From Clostridium lentum (GTDB lineage: Bacteria > Bacillota > Clostridia > Clostridiales > Clostridiaceae): a stretch of DNA of 64,000 bases. Within the stretch, counting starts at the first letter, position 1. The number at the start of each line of letters is the position of its first letter. Location of the stretch: NCBI RefSeq assembly GCF_014287815.1, contig NZ_JACOOQ010000011.1, forward strand, positions 1 through 64,000. Reading direction: 5' to 3'. Under the pieces are notes generated by a model that saw only the letters and a program-made list of their open reading frames with translations, was not told the origin of the DNA and did not search any database. A program made the position numbers and the translations under genes. Below, piece after piece: positions 48,917-57,406 of this stretch.

Positions 48917-49951
48917 ATGTGGTTTTGGAGAAAAAGTGCAGACTTAGGAATTGATTTAGGTACTGCAACGGTATTGGTTTATGTGAAAGGTAAGGGTGTA
49001 ATATTAAAAGAACCTTCAGTGGTTGCTATTAATAAAGTTAATAATAAGATTTTAGCAGTAGGTGAAGAAGCTCGTAATATGATAGGAAGAACACCAGGAA
49101 ATATTGTAGCGGTAAGACCTTTAAAAGATGGTGTTATATCTGATTATGACATAACTGAAAAAATGCTAAAGGAATTCATAAAAAAAGCATGTGGGGGTAA
49201 GAAAATTATAGCTCCTAAAGTAATGGTATGTATACCTTCACAAGCTACAGAAGTTGAAAAGAGAGCAGTAATTGATGCTACTAAAAATTCAGGTGCTAAG
49301 GAAGTGCATTTAATAGAAGAACCATTATCTGCAGCTATTGGAGCTGGCATAGATATAACCAAGCCTGATGGTAATATGATAGTAGATATAGGTGGTGGAA
49401 CTACCGATATAGCTGTTATTTCTCTAGGTGGAGTTGTAATAAGAAAATCAATTAAATCAGCTGGTGATAGATTTGATGAGGCTATAGTAAAATATGTTAG
49501 ATTAAAGCATAGAATCATGATAGGTGAAAAAACTGCTGAAGATCTAAAGATTAATATAGGTTGTGCATATAAAGATGCAAGAGAAAGTTCTTATATAATG
49601 AAGGGAAGAAACCTAGTAACTGGATTGCCTGATCAAGTGGAAATTACATCTGAAGAAATAAGAGAAGCACTTGAAGAACCTGTTGGCCTAATAGTGGACG
49701 GGGTTAAATCTATATTAGAAAAAACTCCACCAGAATTAGCGTCAGATATAATTGAAAAAGGAATAATAATGACTGGCGGAGGTTCATTATTATATGGATT
49801 AGATAAACTTATCGAAGTTAACACTGGATTAAATGTAAAAATAGCTGAAAATTCAGTGGAAGCAGTAGTAGAAGGAACAGGTCAAGTTTTAAATTATATT
49901 AATAAATTACAATTTGATGATAGTGGAAATGAAATATCTTTAATTGAGTAG
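48917..49951 (+). CDS. mbl: MreB-like cell shape protein Mbl
   Basis: 344 residues of the actin superfamily. The phosphate loop DLGTATVLVYVKGKG (residues about 10-24), VDIGGGTTDIAVI and MTGGGSLLYG are clear. MreB-type proteins organise lateral wall synthesis. The spoIIID-mbl position identifies it as Mbl rather than MreB. AGGAG precedes the ATG. Confidence 0.93.
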   Translation: MWFWRKSADLGIDLGTATVLVYVKGKGVILKEPSVVAINKVNNKILAVGEEARNMIGRTPGNIVAVRPLKDGVISDYDITEKMLKEFIKKACGGKKIIAPKVMVCIPSQATEVEKRAVIDATKNSGAKEVHLIEEPLSAAIGAGIDITKPDGNMIVDIGGGTTDIAVISLGGVVIRKSIKSAGDRFDEAIVKYVRLKHRIMIGEKTAEDLKINIGCAYKDARESSYIMKGRNLVTGLPDQVEITSEEIREALEEPVGLIVDGVKSILEKTPPELASDIIEKGIIMTGGGSLLYGLDKLIEVNTGLNVKIAENSVEAVVEGTGQVLNYINKLQFDDSGNEISLIE

Positions 49952-49954
49952 TAC

Positions 49955-49984
49955 AAAAGCTAGGCTAAACCTAGCTTTTCTTTT
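49955..49984. terminator. Terminator between mbl and yyaC
   Basis: AAAAGCTAGG pairs with CCTAGCTTTT around CTAAA, with T's on the plus strand; it may serve both convergent genes. Confidence 0.85.
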
Positions 49985-50000
49985 GATATATAGTAAATAT

Positions 50001-50516
50001 TTATTTGGAATAAGATTGGATTAATCCATTTGATATTACTTTAGCCATTTCAAATATTAAGTTTAAACGTATACTCCTGGAAGTGAAAAATTCTGAATTA
50101 TCACTAGAATCTATAATTCCAATAATGGATACATCGCCAACATCAGGTAACATTTTGCCAACACCTTTTCCAGGGTGAATGGGAAAGTCACGCACATGAA
50201 TTTCTCCAATGGAATTAGCATCACCTAAACAAGCATCTATACCAATAATTGTTGAATAGGGATATATTCTTTTAATTTCATAGATGCTTTTCTCAAGATT
50301 AAGTGCGTGTATAGGATCGGCTAAAGTACCATATATAGGAATAGGAAAACTATTTTCCTTAAGTAATGTGCCAACAAGAGGGCCAAGACAATCTCCAATA
50401 CATTTATCGGTACCAATACAAACAATAATGGTTTGTGGTTTAATATATTTTTTTAAAAATTCAGCAATTTTCATGGAGGCTGAATTTGAATTATAATTTA
50501 TTTTAAGTTTTTGCAA
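50001..50516 (-). CDS. yyaC: Spore protease-like protein YyaC
   Basis: 171 residues from TTG at 50516, chosen because AGAGGGGGG lies 6 bases upstream; a GTG at 50534 is before that site. IVCIGTDKCIGDCLGPLVGTLL, IGIDACLGD and FPIHPGKGVGKMLPDVGD are typical of YyaC, a relative of the germination protease GPR family in spore formers. Its role is unknown. It is monocistronic, divergent from the tRNA array. Confidence 0.88.
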   Translation of the reverse strand: MQKLKINYNSNSASMKIAEFLKKYIKPQTIIVCIGTDKCIGDCLGPLVGTLLKENSFPIPIYGTLADPIHALNLEKSIYEIKRIYPYSTIIGIDACLGDANSIGEIHVRDFPIHPGKGVGKMLPDVGDVSIIGIIDSSDNSEFFTSRSIRLNLIFEMAKVISNGLIQSYSK

Positions 50517-50645
50517 AAGAATCCCCCCTCTCACAATAAATATATATGAATATTTTTTACTTAATATAATTCAATAACATAAATAACTTTTTAGCATTAT
50601 CTGATAATTAAAATAAAAATAGATATAGAAGTTTAGGGAGTAAAA

Positions 50646-50708
50646 ATGAGTAAAAAAGAGAAAAATAGAATAAAAACTTCGATAAATAGCTATAAATTAC
50701 TTAAATGA
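50646..50708 (+). CDS. Candidate 20-codon small ORF
   Basis: ATG at 50646 is preceded by AGGGAG at 5 bases; the frame gives a 20-residue basic peptide (MSKKEKNRIKTSINSYKLLK) ending TGA at 50708. It lies in the 300-base gap between divergent yyaC and the tRNA array. No promoter is certain and no homologue is known to me, so this may be chance. Confidence 0.2.
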   Translation: MSKKEKNRIKTSINSYKLLK

Positions 50709-50720
50709 CGAAATATGAAG

Positions 50721-50749
50721 TTGCAATATGTAATAAAAACATATATACT
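50721..50749 (+). promoter_or_regulatory. Promoter of the tRNA array
   Basis: TTGCAA (50721-50726), 17 bases, TATACT (50744-50749), about 65 bases before the first tRNA. Confidence 0.65.
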
Positions 50750-50813
50750 AATCATTGTCAGTTTAGCAAGTAGTTGCCGAAAGACAAAGTGTTAATAAAG
50801 AAATTTATTAAAT

Positions 50814-50898
50814 GGGGGAGTTCCCGAGAGGCCAAAGGGGGCAGACTGTAAATCTGTTACGTTTCGTTTCGATGGTTCGAATCCGTCCTCCCCCACCA
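50814..50898 (+). tRNA. tRNA-Tyr (GTA), copy 1
   Basis: 85 bases with a long variable arm (class II). Acceptor GGGGGAG/CTCCCCC; anticodon loop CTGTAAA; CCA encoded. Confidence 0.96.
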
Positions 50899-50919
50899 TT
50901 TAAATTTAGTTTAATATAT

Positions 50920-50994
50920 GCTGGCATGGCTCAACGGTAGAGCAGCTGACTTGTAATCAGCAGGTTGTAGGTTCGATTCCTATTGCCAGCTCCA
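50920..50994 (+). tRNA. tRNA-Thr (TGT), copy 1
   Basis: 75 bases. Acceptor GCTGGCA/TGCCAGC; anticodon loop CTTGTAA; CCA encoded. It starts the first 284-bp repeat unit. Confidence 0.96.
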
Positions 50995-50999
50995 TAAAT

Positions 51000-51084
51000 G
51001 GGGGAGTTCCCGAGAGGCCAAAGGGGGCAGACTGTAAATCTGTTACGTTTCGTTTCGATGGTTCGAATCCGTCCTCCCCCACCA
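51000..51084 (+). tRNA. tRNA-Tyr (GTA), copy 2
   Basis: Identical to copy 1 over 85 bases; CCA encoded. It is 5 bases after tRNA-Thr copy 1. Confidence 0.96.
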
Positions 51085-51109
51085 TTTATAATTTAATTTA
51101 GAATAATAT

Positions 51110-51185
51110 GGAAGCATAGCTCAGCTGGGAGAGCATCTGCCTTACAAGCAGAGGGTCACAGGTTCGATCCCTGTTGTTTCCACCA
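51110..51185 (+). tRNA. tRNA-Val (TAC), copy 1
   Basis: 76 bases. Acceptor GGAAGCA/TGTTTCC with one G-T pair; anticodon loop CTTACAA; CCA encoded. Confidence 0.96.
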
Positions 51186-51203
51186 TTTAAAAATATAATA
51201 TAC

Positions 51204-51278
51204 GCTGGCATGGCTCAACGGTAGAGCAGCTGACTTGTAATCAGCAGGTTGTAGGTTCGATTCCTATTGCCAGCTCCA
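51204..51278 (+). tRNA. tRNA-Thr (TGT), copy 2
   Basis: Same sequence as copy 1, exactly 284 bases downstream of it. Confidence 0.96.
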
Positions 51279-51283
51279 CAAAT

Positions 51284-51368
51284 GGGGGAGTTCCCGAGAG
51301 GCCAAAGGGGGCAGACTGTAAATCTGTTACGTTTCGTTTCGATGGTTCGAATCCGTCCTCCCCCACCA
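51284..51368 (+). tRNA. tRNA-Tyr (GTA), copy 3
   Basis: Same as copies 1 and 2; 284 bases after copy 2. Confidence 0.96.
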
Positions 51369-51393
51369 TTTATAATTTAATTTAGAATAATAT

Positions 51394-51469
51394 GGAAGCA
51401 TAGCTCAGCTGGGAGAGCATCTGCCTTACAAGCAGAGGGTCACAGGTTCGATCCCTGTTGTTTCCACCA
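51394..51469 (+). tRNA. tRNA-Val (TAC), copy 2
   Basis: Same as Val copy 1; 284 bases downstream. Confidence 0.96.
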
Positions 51470-51487
51470 TTTAAAAATATAATATAC

Positions 51488-51562
51488 GCTGGCATGGCTC
51501 AACGGTAGAGCAGCTGACTTGTAATCAGCAGGTTGTAGGTTCGATTCCTATTGCCAGCTCCA
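51488..51562 (+). tRNA. tRNA-Thr (TGT), copy 3
   Basis: Same as copies 1 and 2; 284 bases after copy 2. Confidence 0.96.
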
Positions 51563-51567
51563 CAAAT

Positions 51568-51652
51568 GGAGGAGTTCCCGAGAGGCCAAAGGGGGCAGAC
51601 TGTAAATCTGTTACGTTTCGTTTCGATGGTTCGAATCCGTCCTCCTCCACCA
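51568..51652 (+). tRNA. tRNA-Tyr (GTA), copy 4, variant acceptor stem
   Basis: As copies 1-3 except that the acceptor stem is GGAGGAG/CTCCTCC: a G to A and a C to T change at paired positions keep the helix. It is the last gene of the array; no Val follows. Confidence 0.96.
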
Positions 51653-51659
51653 TGACTTG

Positions 51660-51703
51660 ACACCAATTTTGATACAATGAATATTAAAATTGGTGTTTAT
51701 TTT
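51660..51703 (+). terminator. Terminator of the tRNA array
   Basis: CACCAATTTT (51661-51670) pairs with AAAATTGGTG (51686-51695) and a TTTATTTTCTTT tail follows. Confidence 0.85.
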
Positions 51704-51717
51704 CTTTGAAATAGATA

Positions 51718-51746
51718 TTGACATAATTTGGGGATAATGTTATAAT
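51718..51746 (+). promoter_or_regulatory. Promoter of the SAM riboswitch-metK unit
   Basis: TTGACA (51718-51723), 17 bases, TATAAT (51741-51746): perfect consensus. Confidence 0.88.
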
Positions 51747-51774
51747 TGATTGAAAATTAAACATGATATTAATT

Positions 51775-51988
51775 CTTATCAAGAGAGGTGGAGGGAAAGG
51801 GCCCTGTGAAACCCGGCAACCTATTTAGGAGTGAAGAATGGAGAATTAAAAATGAAAAATTATAGTAATTTTACATTTTAAATTTTGTACTTTACATTTT
51901 TAGGTGTGGTGCCAATTCCTGCAAGAAATTTTGCAAGATAAGAAAAGACCTTATGAATATAGGCTCTTCTTATTGAAGAGTTTTTTTT
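51775..51988 (+). promoter_or_regulatory. SAM-I riboswitch (S-box) controlling metK, with expression-platform terminator
   Basis: CTTATC (51775-51780) pairs with GATAAG (51937-51942) as P1. The core AGAGGTGGAGGGA, GGCCCTGTGAAACCCGGCAACC and GGTGCCAATTCCTGC is the SAM-I consensus. The P3 stem is GGCAACC (51815-51821) with GGTGCC (51908-51913), whose loop is expanded to 86 bases by a repeat element. CTCTTC, TTATT loop, GAAGAG and eight T (51964-51988) form the terminator made when SAM is bound. metK makes SAM, so this is feedback repression. Confidence 0.93.
51830..51904. repeat. MITE-like insertion within the SAM riboswitch P3 loop
   Basis: About 75 bases of A/T-rich, partly palindromic sequence, flanked by direct TTTAGG copies (51824-51829 and 51899-51904). 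Removing it leaves a short ordinary P3 loop. The motif AGAATTAAAAATGAAAAATTA recurs after tldE. Confidence 0.65.
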
Positions 51989-52044
51989 ATTGTTTTTAAT
52001 TGCTTAGAATTAATATCATGCCTAGAAGAGAGGAGCTAAGCATA

Positions 52045-53220
52045 ATGAGAAAATTATTTACATCAGAATCAGTTACAGAAGGGCATCCAGATAAGATTTG
52101 TGATCAAATATCAGATGCAGTATTAGACAACATATTAGCAAAGGATCCAAATGCAAGAGTTGCTTGTGAAACAACAGTAACTACAGGAATGGTACTAGTT
52201 ATGGGGGAAATTTCAACTAACTGTTATGTTGATATTCCTAAAGTAGTTAGAGATACTATAAAAGAAATTGGATATGATAGAGCAAAATATGGATTCGACT
52301 GCGATACTTGTTCAGTATTATCATCAATAGATGAACAATCTAGTGATATAGCTATGGGAGTTGATGAAGCTCTTGAAGCGAAACAAGGAAATAAAGATGA
52401 TGTTGAAGCAGTTGGTGCTGGAGATCAAGGAATGATGTTTGGTTATGCAACTAATGAAACAGAAGAATTTATGCCATTACCAATAATAACTGCCCATAAG
52501 TTAGCTAGAAGACTTACAGAAGTAAGAAAGAATGGTACATTAAGCTATTTAAGACCTGATGGAAAGACTCAAGTAACTGTTGAATATGATGGAAATAATG
52601 TTGTAAGAATAGATACAGTAGTAATATCAACACAACATGATGAAAAAGTTTCACAAGAACAAATAAGAAGAGATTTAATGGAGCATGTAATAAAGTCTGT
52701 TATTCCAGCAGAATTATTAGATGAAGAAACAAAATATTTCATTAATCCAACAGGAAGATTCGTTGTTGGTGGACCACAAGGTGATAGTGGATTAACAGGT
52801 AGAAAGATTATAGTAGATACTTATGGAGGAAGTGGAAGACACGGTGGTGGTGCTTTCTCAGGAAAAGATCCAACTAAAGTAGATAGATCAGCTGCATATG
52901 CTGCAAGGTGGGTTGCCAAGAATTTAGTAGCAGCAGGAGTTGCAGATAAAATAGAAATACAATTAGCTTATGCAATAGGTGTAGCTAAGCCAGTATCTAT
53001 ATCAGTAGAAACTTTTGGAACAGGTAAAATAAATGATGATGAAATTGTATCAATAGTAGAAAAGGTATTTGATTTAAGACCAGGTGCAATTATCAGAGAT
53101 TTAGGATTAAGAAGACCTATCTATAAGCAAACAGCTGCTTATGGACATTTTGGAAGACATGATTTAAATCTTCCATGGGAACAATTAAATAAAGTTGGAG
53201 AAATCAAAAGATTTCTTTAA
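52045..53220 (+). CDS. metK: S-adenosylmethionine synthetase
   Basis: 391 residues from ATG at 52045, with AGAGGAG 11 bases before it; an ATG at 52018 lacks a site and gives a spurious N-terminus. [50 protein letters not shown] and the ATP and Mg ligands are intact. It makes SAM from Met and ATP. The SAM-I riboswitch upstream provides feedback control. Confidence 0.98.
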   Translation: MRKLFTSESVTEGHPDKICDQISDAVLDNILAKDPNARVACETTVTTGMVLVMGEISTNCYVDIPKVVRDTIKEIGYDRAKYGFDCDTCSVLSSIDEQSSDIAMGVDEALEAKQGNKDDVEAVGAGDQGMMFGYATNETEEFMPLPIITAHKLARRLTEVRKNGTLSYLRPDGKTQVTVEYDGNNVVRIDTVVISTQHDEKVSQEQIRRDLMEHVIKSVIPAELLDEETKYFINPTGRFVVGGPQGDSGLTGRKIIVDTYGGSGRHGGGAFSGKDPTKVDRSAAYAARWVAKNLVAAGVADKIEIQLAYAIGVAKPVSISVETFGTGKINDDEIVSIVEKVFDLRPGAIIRDLGLRRPIYKQTAAYGHFGRHDLNLPWEQLNKVGEIKRFL

Positions 53221-53227
53221 TTAGTAC

Positions 53228-53264
53228 AAGGGTGGGGTGTGTTTTTCATAATCCACCTTTTCTT
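53228..53264 (+). terminator. Weak hairpin after metK
   Basis: AAGGGTGG and CCACCTTTT pair imperfectly around a long loop, with TTTTCTTG after. Confidence 0.4.
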
Positions 53265-53323
53265 GTTATTATGATATAATAATATAATTACAAGAGAGAA
53301 CTTTGGAAGGGTTGGAAATATAG

Positions 53324-55558
53324 ATGGAATCACTAGTATTAGAAGGTTCAGTGGAAGCTATTATATTTAAAAGTGAAGATACAGGATATACTGTTGCGAA
53401 GATTACAGCTAATAAAGAACTAATAACAATTGTAGGTGTAATGCCTCTACTACAAGAAGGGCAACAAATTGAAGTTAAAGGGACGTTTATTCAGCATAAG
53501 CAATTTGGAAGACAGTTTAGTATAGAAGAATATAAAGAAAAATTACCTTCATCATCAAAAGAAATAGAGAAGTATTTAAGTACAGGGATTATACATGGAA
53601 TAGGACCAGTAACAGCTAAAAAAATAGTAAAGGCATTTGGTAAGGATACTTTACATATTCTTGATAATAATATTGAGAGATTAAAAGAAATTGAAGGAAT
53701 TGGTGAAAAGAAATTTAACATAATATATGAGTCTTATATTGAAACAAAGGATTTAAAAGATATAATGATATTTTTTCAAAAACATGGAATTACGGTAAAC
53801 CAATGCTTAAAGATATATAAAAAGTTTGGGGCAGATTCAATAAATAAAGTATCAATCAATCCATATATATTAAATGATGAAATATCAGGTATTGGATTTT
53901 TGACAGCTGATAAAATTGCTAAGGAATTTGGTGTTGAAGATACATCTTCCTTTAGAATACAAAGTGGTATAAGATATGTTTTAAATAACTTTTCTGCCAT
54001 GGGAAATACATATATGCCAAAGGATAAGCTAATTCAAGAATGTCAGAAGGTATTGGCTGTAAGTAAAGAAATTATTGAAGAAAATATATATAACTGCGTC
54101 CTTGAAGAAAAGTTGAAGATTGAAAAAATTAAAGATATAGAAGCTGTATATTCTCTACCATATTATTATTGTGAATTGGGAGTAACGAATAAAATAATAA
54201 CTTTATGTATAGAAAATTTCCAGACCATAAATACTGATGTAGAATTTGAAGTTAGTACATTTGAAAAGAAAAATAACATTAAATTTGCTCCATCACAAAA
54301 GAAAGCCATACTGGGAGCTTTTGAAAATGGTATAGAAATAATAACAGGTGGACCTGGAACAGGTAAAACCACTATAATAAAATGTATAATTGAAATATAT
54401 GAAAATAGTGGTATGAAGGTTCTTTTAGCAGCACCTACAGGAAGAGCTGCTAAAAGAATGAGTGAGTCTACAGAAAGAGAAGCAAAAACAATTCATAGGC
54501 TTTTAGAGATGGGAGTAAGTGATGAGGAAAACTCTTTTTTTTGTAAAGGGGAAAGTGAGCCTTTAGAAGCAGATGTGATTATTATAGATGAAGCATCGAT
54601 GATAGATATAATGCTGATGAATAGTCTTTTAAAAGCTATAAAGTTAGGAACAAGGGTAATAATAGTGGGGGATGTGGATCAGTTGCCATCTGTAGGACCA
54701 GGAAATGTTCTTAGGGATTTAATCAACAGTAAGTTTATCAATGTTGTAAGATTAAAGGAAATATTTAGGCAAGGAAAAGAAAGTATGATAATAGTCAATG
54801 CCCATAAGATTAATAATGGAGAAATGCCCTATTTAAATAAAAAAGGAGGTGATTTTTTCTTTGATGCTAGAGATGAAGTTGAAAATATTTTAAGTACTGT
54901 CCTTGATTTAGTAAATAGAAGGCTTCCATCATTTAATACAAAGTGGAGCAAAATTTGGGATATACAAGTTTTATCTCCTACAAGAAAAGGTATTTTAGGT
55001 GTTGATAATTTGAATAATGAAATACAAGCAATATTAAATCCAAGTTGCAAAGATAAGAAGGAAAAGCAGGTAAGAGATATAGTTTTCAGAGAAGGCGACA
55101 AGGTTATGCAAATAAAGAATAATTACTCTCTTGAATGGCATAGAATTGGTGGAGATGGTGAAAATAAAGGTGTAGGTGTTTTCAATGGAGATATGGGATA
55201 TATTGAAACCATAGATGAAGAAAGAAAGGTTTTAAGTGTAGTCTTTGATGATGAAAGAAGAGTTGTATATGAATTTATGTTTTTAGATGAATTAGAATTA
55301 GCATATGCAATTACTATACATAAGAGCCAAGGAAGTGAATTTAAAGTTGTAGTTATGCCAACATTTATGGGGTCAGCATTTTTGATGAATAGGAATATAC
55401 TGTATACTGGTATAACAAGAGCAAAAGAGTTAGTGGTTGTTGTTGGAAATCAAAAATCTCTTCAATATATGGTTAATAATACTAATAATATGAAGAGATA
55501 TTCTTCATTGAAAGAAAGAATAATGGATATAACGATAGATAAGAATATGATTGAGTAG
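53324..55558 (+). CDS. recD2: RecD2-type ATP-dependent DNA helicase
   Basis: 744 residues. An N-terminal OB-like and helix-hairpin-helix region (about 1-200, GIIHGIGPVTAKKIV, IEGIGEKKF) precedes the SF1B helicase core: Walker A GGPGTGKTTII (about 343-353), VIIIDEASMID, VGDVDQLPSVGPG and the C-terminal AITIHKSQGSEF and NILYTGITRAK motifs. RecD2 is a 5'-3' helicase of genome maintenance in Firmicutes lacking RecBC. It lies 25 bases before the ComFA-like gene, so these genes with comFC form an operon. Confidence 0.95.
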   Translation: MESLVLEGSVEAIIFKSEDTGYTVAKITANKELITIVGVMPLLQEGQQIEVKGTFIQHKQFGRQFSIEEYKEKLPSSSKEIEKYLSTGIIHGIGPVTAKKIVKAFGKDTLHILDNNIERLKEIEGIGEKKFNIIYESYIETKDLKDIMIFFQKHGITVNQCLKIYKKFGADSINKVSINPYILNDEISGIGFLTADKIAKEFGVEDTSSFRIQSGIRYVLNNFSAMGNTYMPKDKLIQECQKVLAVSKEIIEENIYNCVLEEKLKIEKIKDIEAVYSLPYYYCELGVTNKIITLCIENFQTINTDVEFEVSTFEKKNNIKFAPSQKKAILGAFENGIEIITGGPGTGKTTIIKCIIEIYENSGMKVLLAAPTGRAAKRMSESTEREAKTIHRLLEMGVSDEENSFFCKGESEPLEADVIIIDEASMIDIMLMNSLLKAIKLGTRVIIVGDVDQLPSVGPGNVLRDLINSKFINVVRLKEIFRQGKESMIIVNAHKINNGEMPYLNKKGGDFFFDARDEVENILSTVLDLVNRRLPSFNTKWSKIWDIQVLSPTRKGILGVDNLNNEIQAILNPSCKDKKEKQVRDIVFREGDKVMQIKNNYSLEWHRIGGDGENKGVGVFNGDMGYIETIDEERKVLSVVFDDERRVVYEFMFLDELELAYAITIHKSQGSEFKVVVMPTFMGSAFLMNRNILYTGITRAKELVVVVGNQKSLQYMVNNTNNMKRYSSLKERIMDITIDKNMIE

Positions 55559-55582
55559 GTTAGAAAAAGAGGTATTTGATAA

Positions 55583-56566
55583 GTGAATTATAAAGAGTTG
55601 AGTTATGCTTTTAAAAATATAATATCTTGGTATAAAAAAAAGACCAAGGTATTAAATATAAAAAGCAGACCGTATAATACAGGTTTTGTTTTTTTTGATT
55701 TAATAAGTAGGTTGATAAATGATAATAAAAAGGTATTATATGTTTTTAGTATGGGTTCTGATGAGATAAAGAGTAAGAGTCATGATGAACTGTATATGAA
55801 AAGCATTCAAAAGATTATGCCTGGTGATATAGAAAATGGTATAACATTTATTTCAATAGATGAAATAGAGAATATAGGAGAGGAATATAGCCTTATTATA
55901 TTTGATGATATAACTATGTTTTCTAAATCAACAATAAAAGATATAAGAGATGCTATTGAAAAGGTATATTGGAAGGTTAATAAGATAATTATTTATAGTT
56001 GTGAAAGAGTGTTTCCCATTGGTGAAAATATGGATTTGGTTTATTTATTAAATCCTATGCCAATGATAGAACCAAGATTTCTAAATACTAGGATAAAATT
56101 AGAAGATGATATTCCACTGGCGGTATATGAATATGTGAAATGGTTTAGCTATAATAATAAAAATGTAATTATTATGGTTCCTGACGAAGAAAAACTAAGT
56201 AAGGTATATTATACCTATAAGAATAATTTAAAAGATAATAATGCAAAAGTTGTTAAGTATGAAAAAGGTGATGATTTTAAAAATATAAAAAATATTGTTA
56301 AAAATGAGCCTGCTTTTATAGTAACAAACAGCATGGGAGATTATATAAATAGCATTGAAGATGTGAATATATTAATATTATTTGGTGATGATGCAAGTTA
56401 TACTTATAAACAAATTGTGTATTTATGTGGATGTATATATGTAAAAAGTGATATATTACCAGAAGTTCTTTTGGTTTCAAGAGAAACCTCTGTAGAGATG
56501 GATAAGTCTAGGAATATAATAAGAGAATTTAATAAAAAATTATGGGAAAAGAATTTATTAAGATAA
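55583..56566 (+). CDS. Degenerate ComFA-like helicase
   Basis: 327 residues, shorter than ComFA (about 430-460). KTKVLNIKSRPYNTGFVFFDLISRL occupies the Walker A position but has no GxxxxGK[ST]. SLIIFDDITMF replaces the Walker B DEVD. The second domain keeps the ComFA pattern, PRFLNTRIKLEDDIPLAVYEYVKWF...NVIIMVPDEEKL. The N-terminal C4 zinc finger is absent. Position before comFC makes ComFA ancestry likely. GTG start with AGAGG 10 bases before; its 3' end overlaps comFC by 25 bases. ATP hydrolysis is improbable; a structural role in competence is possible. Confidence 0.65.
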   Translation: MNYKELSYAFKNIISWYKKKTKVLNIKSRPYNTGFVFFDLISRLINDNKKVLYVFSMGSDEIKSKSHDELYMKSIQKIMPGDIENGITFISIDEIENIGEEYSLIIFDDITMFSKSTIKDIRDAIEKVYWKVNKIIIYSCERVFPIGENMDLVYLLNPMPMIEPRFLNTRIKLEDDIPLAVYEYVKWFSYNNKNVIIMVPDEEKLSKVYYTYKNNLKDNNAKVVKYEKGDDFKNIKNIVKNEPAFIVTNSMGDYINSIEDVNILILFGDDASYTYKQIVYLCGCIYVKSDILPEVLLVSRETSVEMDKSRNIIREFNKKLWEKNLLR

Positions 56567-57189
56567 TAAATATTGTAATAGAAGCACTTTTAGATATTAT
56601 TTACCCATATGATAATAAATGCATAATTTGTGGAATCGAAGGATTTAGAGGAATATGTAGCAGGTGCAAAAGTGATATAAAGAGAGTTCAAGAGCAAGAA
56701 GAAATAATAGCTTATGGATATTATGGAGGAGTACTTAAAAAACTTATTCTAAATTTAAAATATCATAAGAGCTTTATAGCAGGTGAGGTTTTAGCTGATT
56801 TTCTATGCCAGATAATTAGGGAAAAACATTTAAGTATAGATTACATATGTTATGTACCCATAAGTAAGAAATCATTAAAAAAAAGAGGATTTAATCAATG
56901 TAGGGTGCTAGCAAAAAATATGAGTATAGCTTTAGACATACCTATTATTGATTGTTTAGTAAAGGTAAAAGAAACAAAAGAACAAAAGCTTTTAGGGAAA
57001 GAAGAAAGAGCAAAAAACATATTAAATGCTTTTACAATAAAAAATAAAGAAAAGCTTTTTAAAAAAAATATTTTATTAATTGATGATGTTTATACCACTG
57101 GTGCTACTATAAATGAATGTAAAAAAAGTATCGAAAAATGCAATATAAATAAAATTTATCTATTGACAATTGCAAAAAGCAATATATAA
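56542..57189 (+). CDS. comFC: ComF-family phosphoribosyltransferase-like protein (ComFC)
   Basis: 215 residues. An N-terminal zinc finger (CIICGIEGFRGICSRCKS, about residues 24-45) is followed by a type I PRTase fold with the PRPP loop ILLIDDVYTTGATINEC (about 180-196). ComFC is needed for DNA uptake in Bacillus. The 5' end overlaps the ComFA-like gene. The -35 box of the raiA RNA promoter lies inside its last codons. Confidence 0.92.
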   Translation: MGKEFIKIINIVIEALLDIIYPYDNKCIICGIEGFRGICSRCKSDIKRVQEQEEIIAYGYYGGVLKKLILNLKYHKSFIAGEVLADFLCQIIREKHLSIDYICYVPISKKSLKKRGFNQCRVLAKNMSIALDIPIIDCLVKVKETKEQKLLGKEERAKNILNAFTIKNKEKLFKKNILLIDDVYTTGATINECKKSIEKCNINKIYLLTIAKSNI

Positions 57190-57190
57190 T
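57163..57190 (+). promoter_or_regulatory. Promoter of the raiA RNA
   Basis: TTGACA (57163-57168), 16 bases, TATAAT (57185-57190), inside the comFC 3' end. The transcript would start near 57197 at the 5' edge of the RNA. Confidence 0.82.
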
Positions 57191-57195
57191 AGTAG

Positions 57196-57406
57196 TATAA
57201 AGCTAGGTCTGTGGATGAAAGTCGATGCCAGTCGCAGGCGAAACGATCCACGTAAGTTAGACAAAGAGCTAATGAGCATGGTGCGGTATAGATGTTAGTC
57301 CTACCAACAGAGATGTTGAGAGTGTTAGTAGTGAGAGGTTAATTCCGGGTAGCAAAAGCTCCAGTAGGCGAGTGTGGGGGCAAAAGCCAGGTCAGCTAGC
57401 TTTATA
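57196..57406 (+). ncRNA. raiA structured RNA
   Basis: About 211 bases closed by TATAAAGCTAG (57196-57206) pairing with CTAGCTTTATA (57396-57406). The G/C-rich, purine-rich interior with GTCTGTGGATGAAAGTCGATGCC, CGATCCACG, and the GGGTAGCAAAAGCTCC segment contrasts with the 28-30% GC background. The place, between comFC and the raiA/hpf gene, is the known location of the clostridial raiA motif RNA. It has its own consensus promoter and terminator, so it is a separate RNA, not a leader of hpf. Confidence 0.82.

Larger units (their letters stand above)
50920..51652 (+). repeat. Tandem 284-bp Thr-Tyr-Val tRNA repeat
   Basis: Units begin at 50920, 51204 and 51488. The first two hold Thr-Tyr-Val and the third Thr-Tyr only. 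Intergenic spacers are also nearly identical, so this is recent DNA duplication, not independent tRNA accumulation. Confidence 0.93.

Noticed and set aside
50814..51652. The tRNA repeats as a CRISPR or integrative element array
   Set aside because: The repeats are complete tRNA genes with a 284-bp period. No integrase, att site or spacer diversity is seen.
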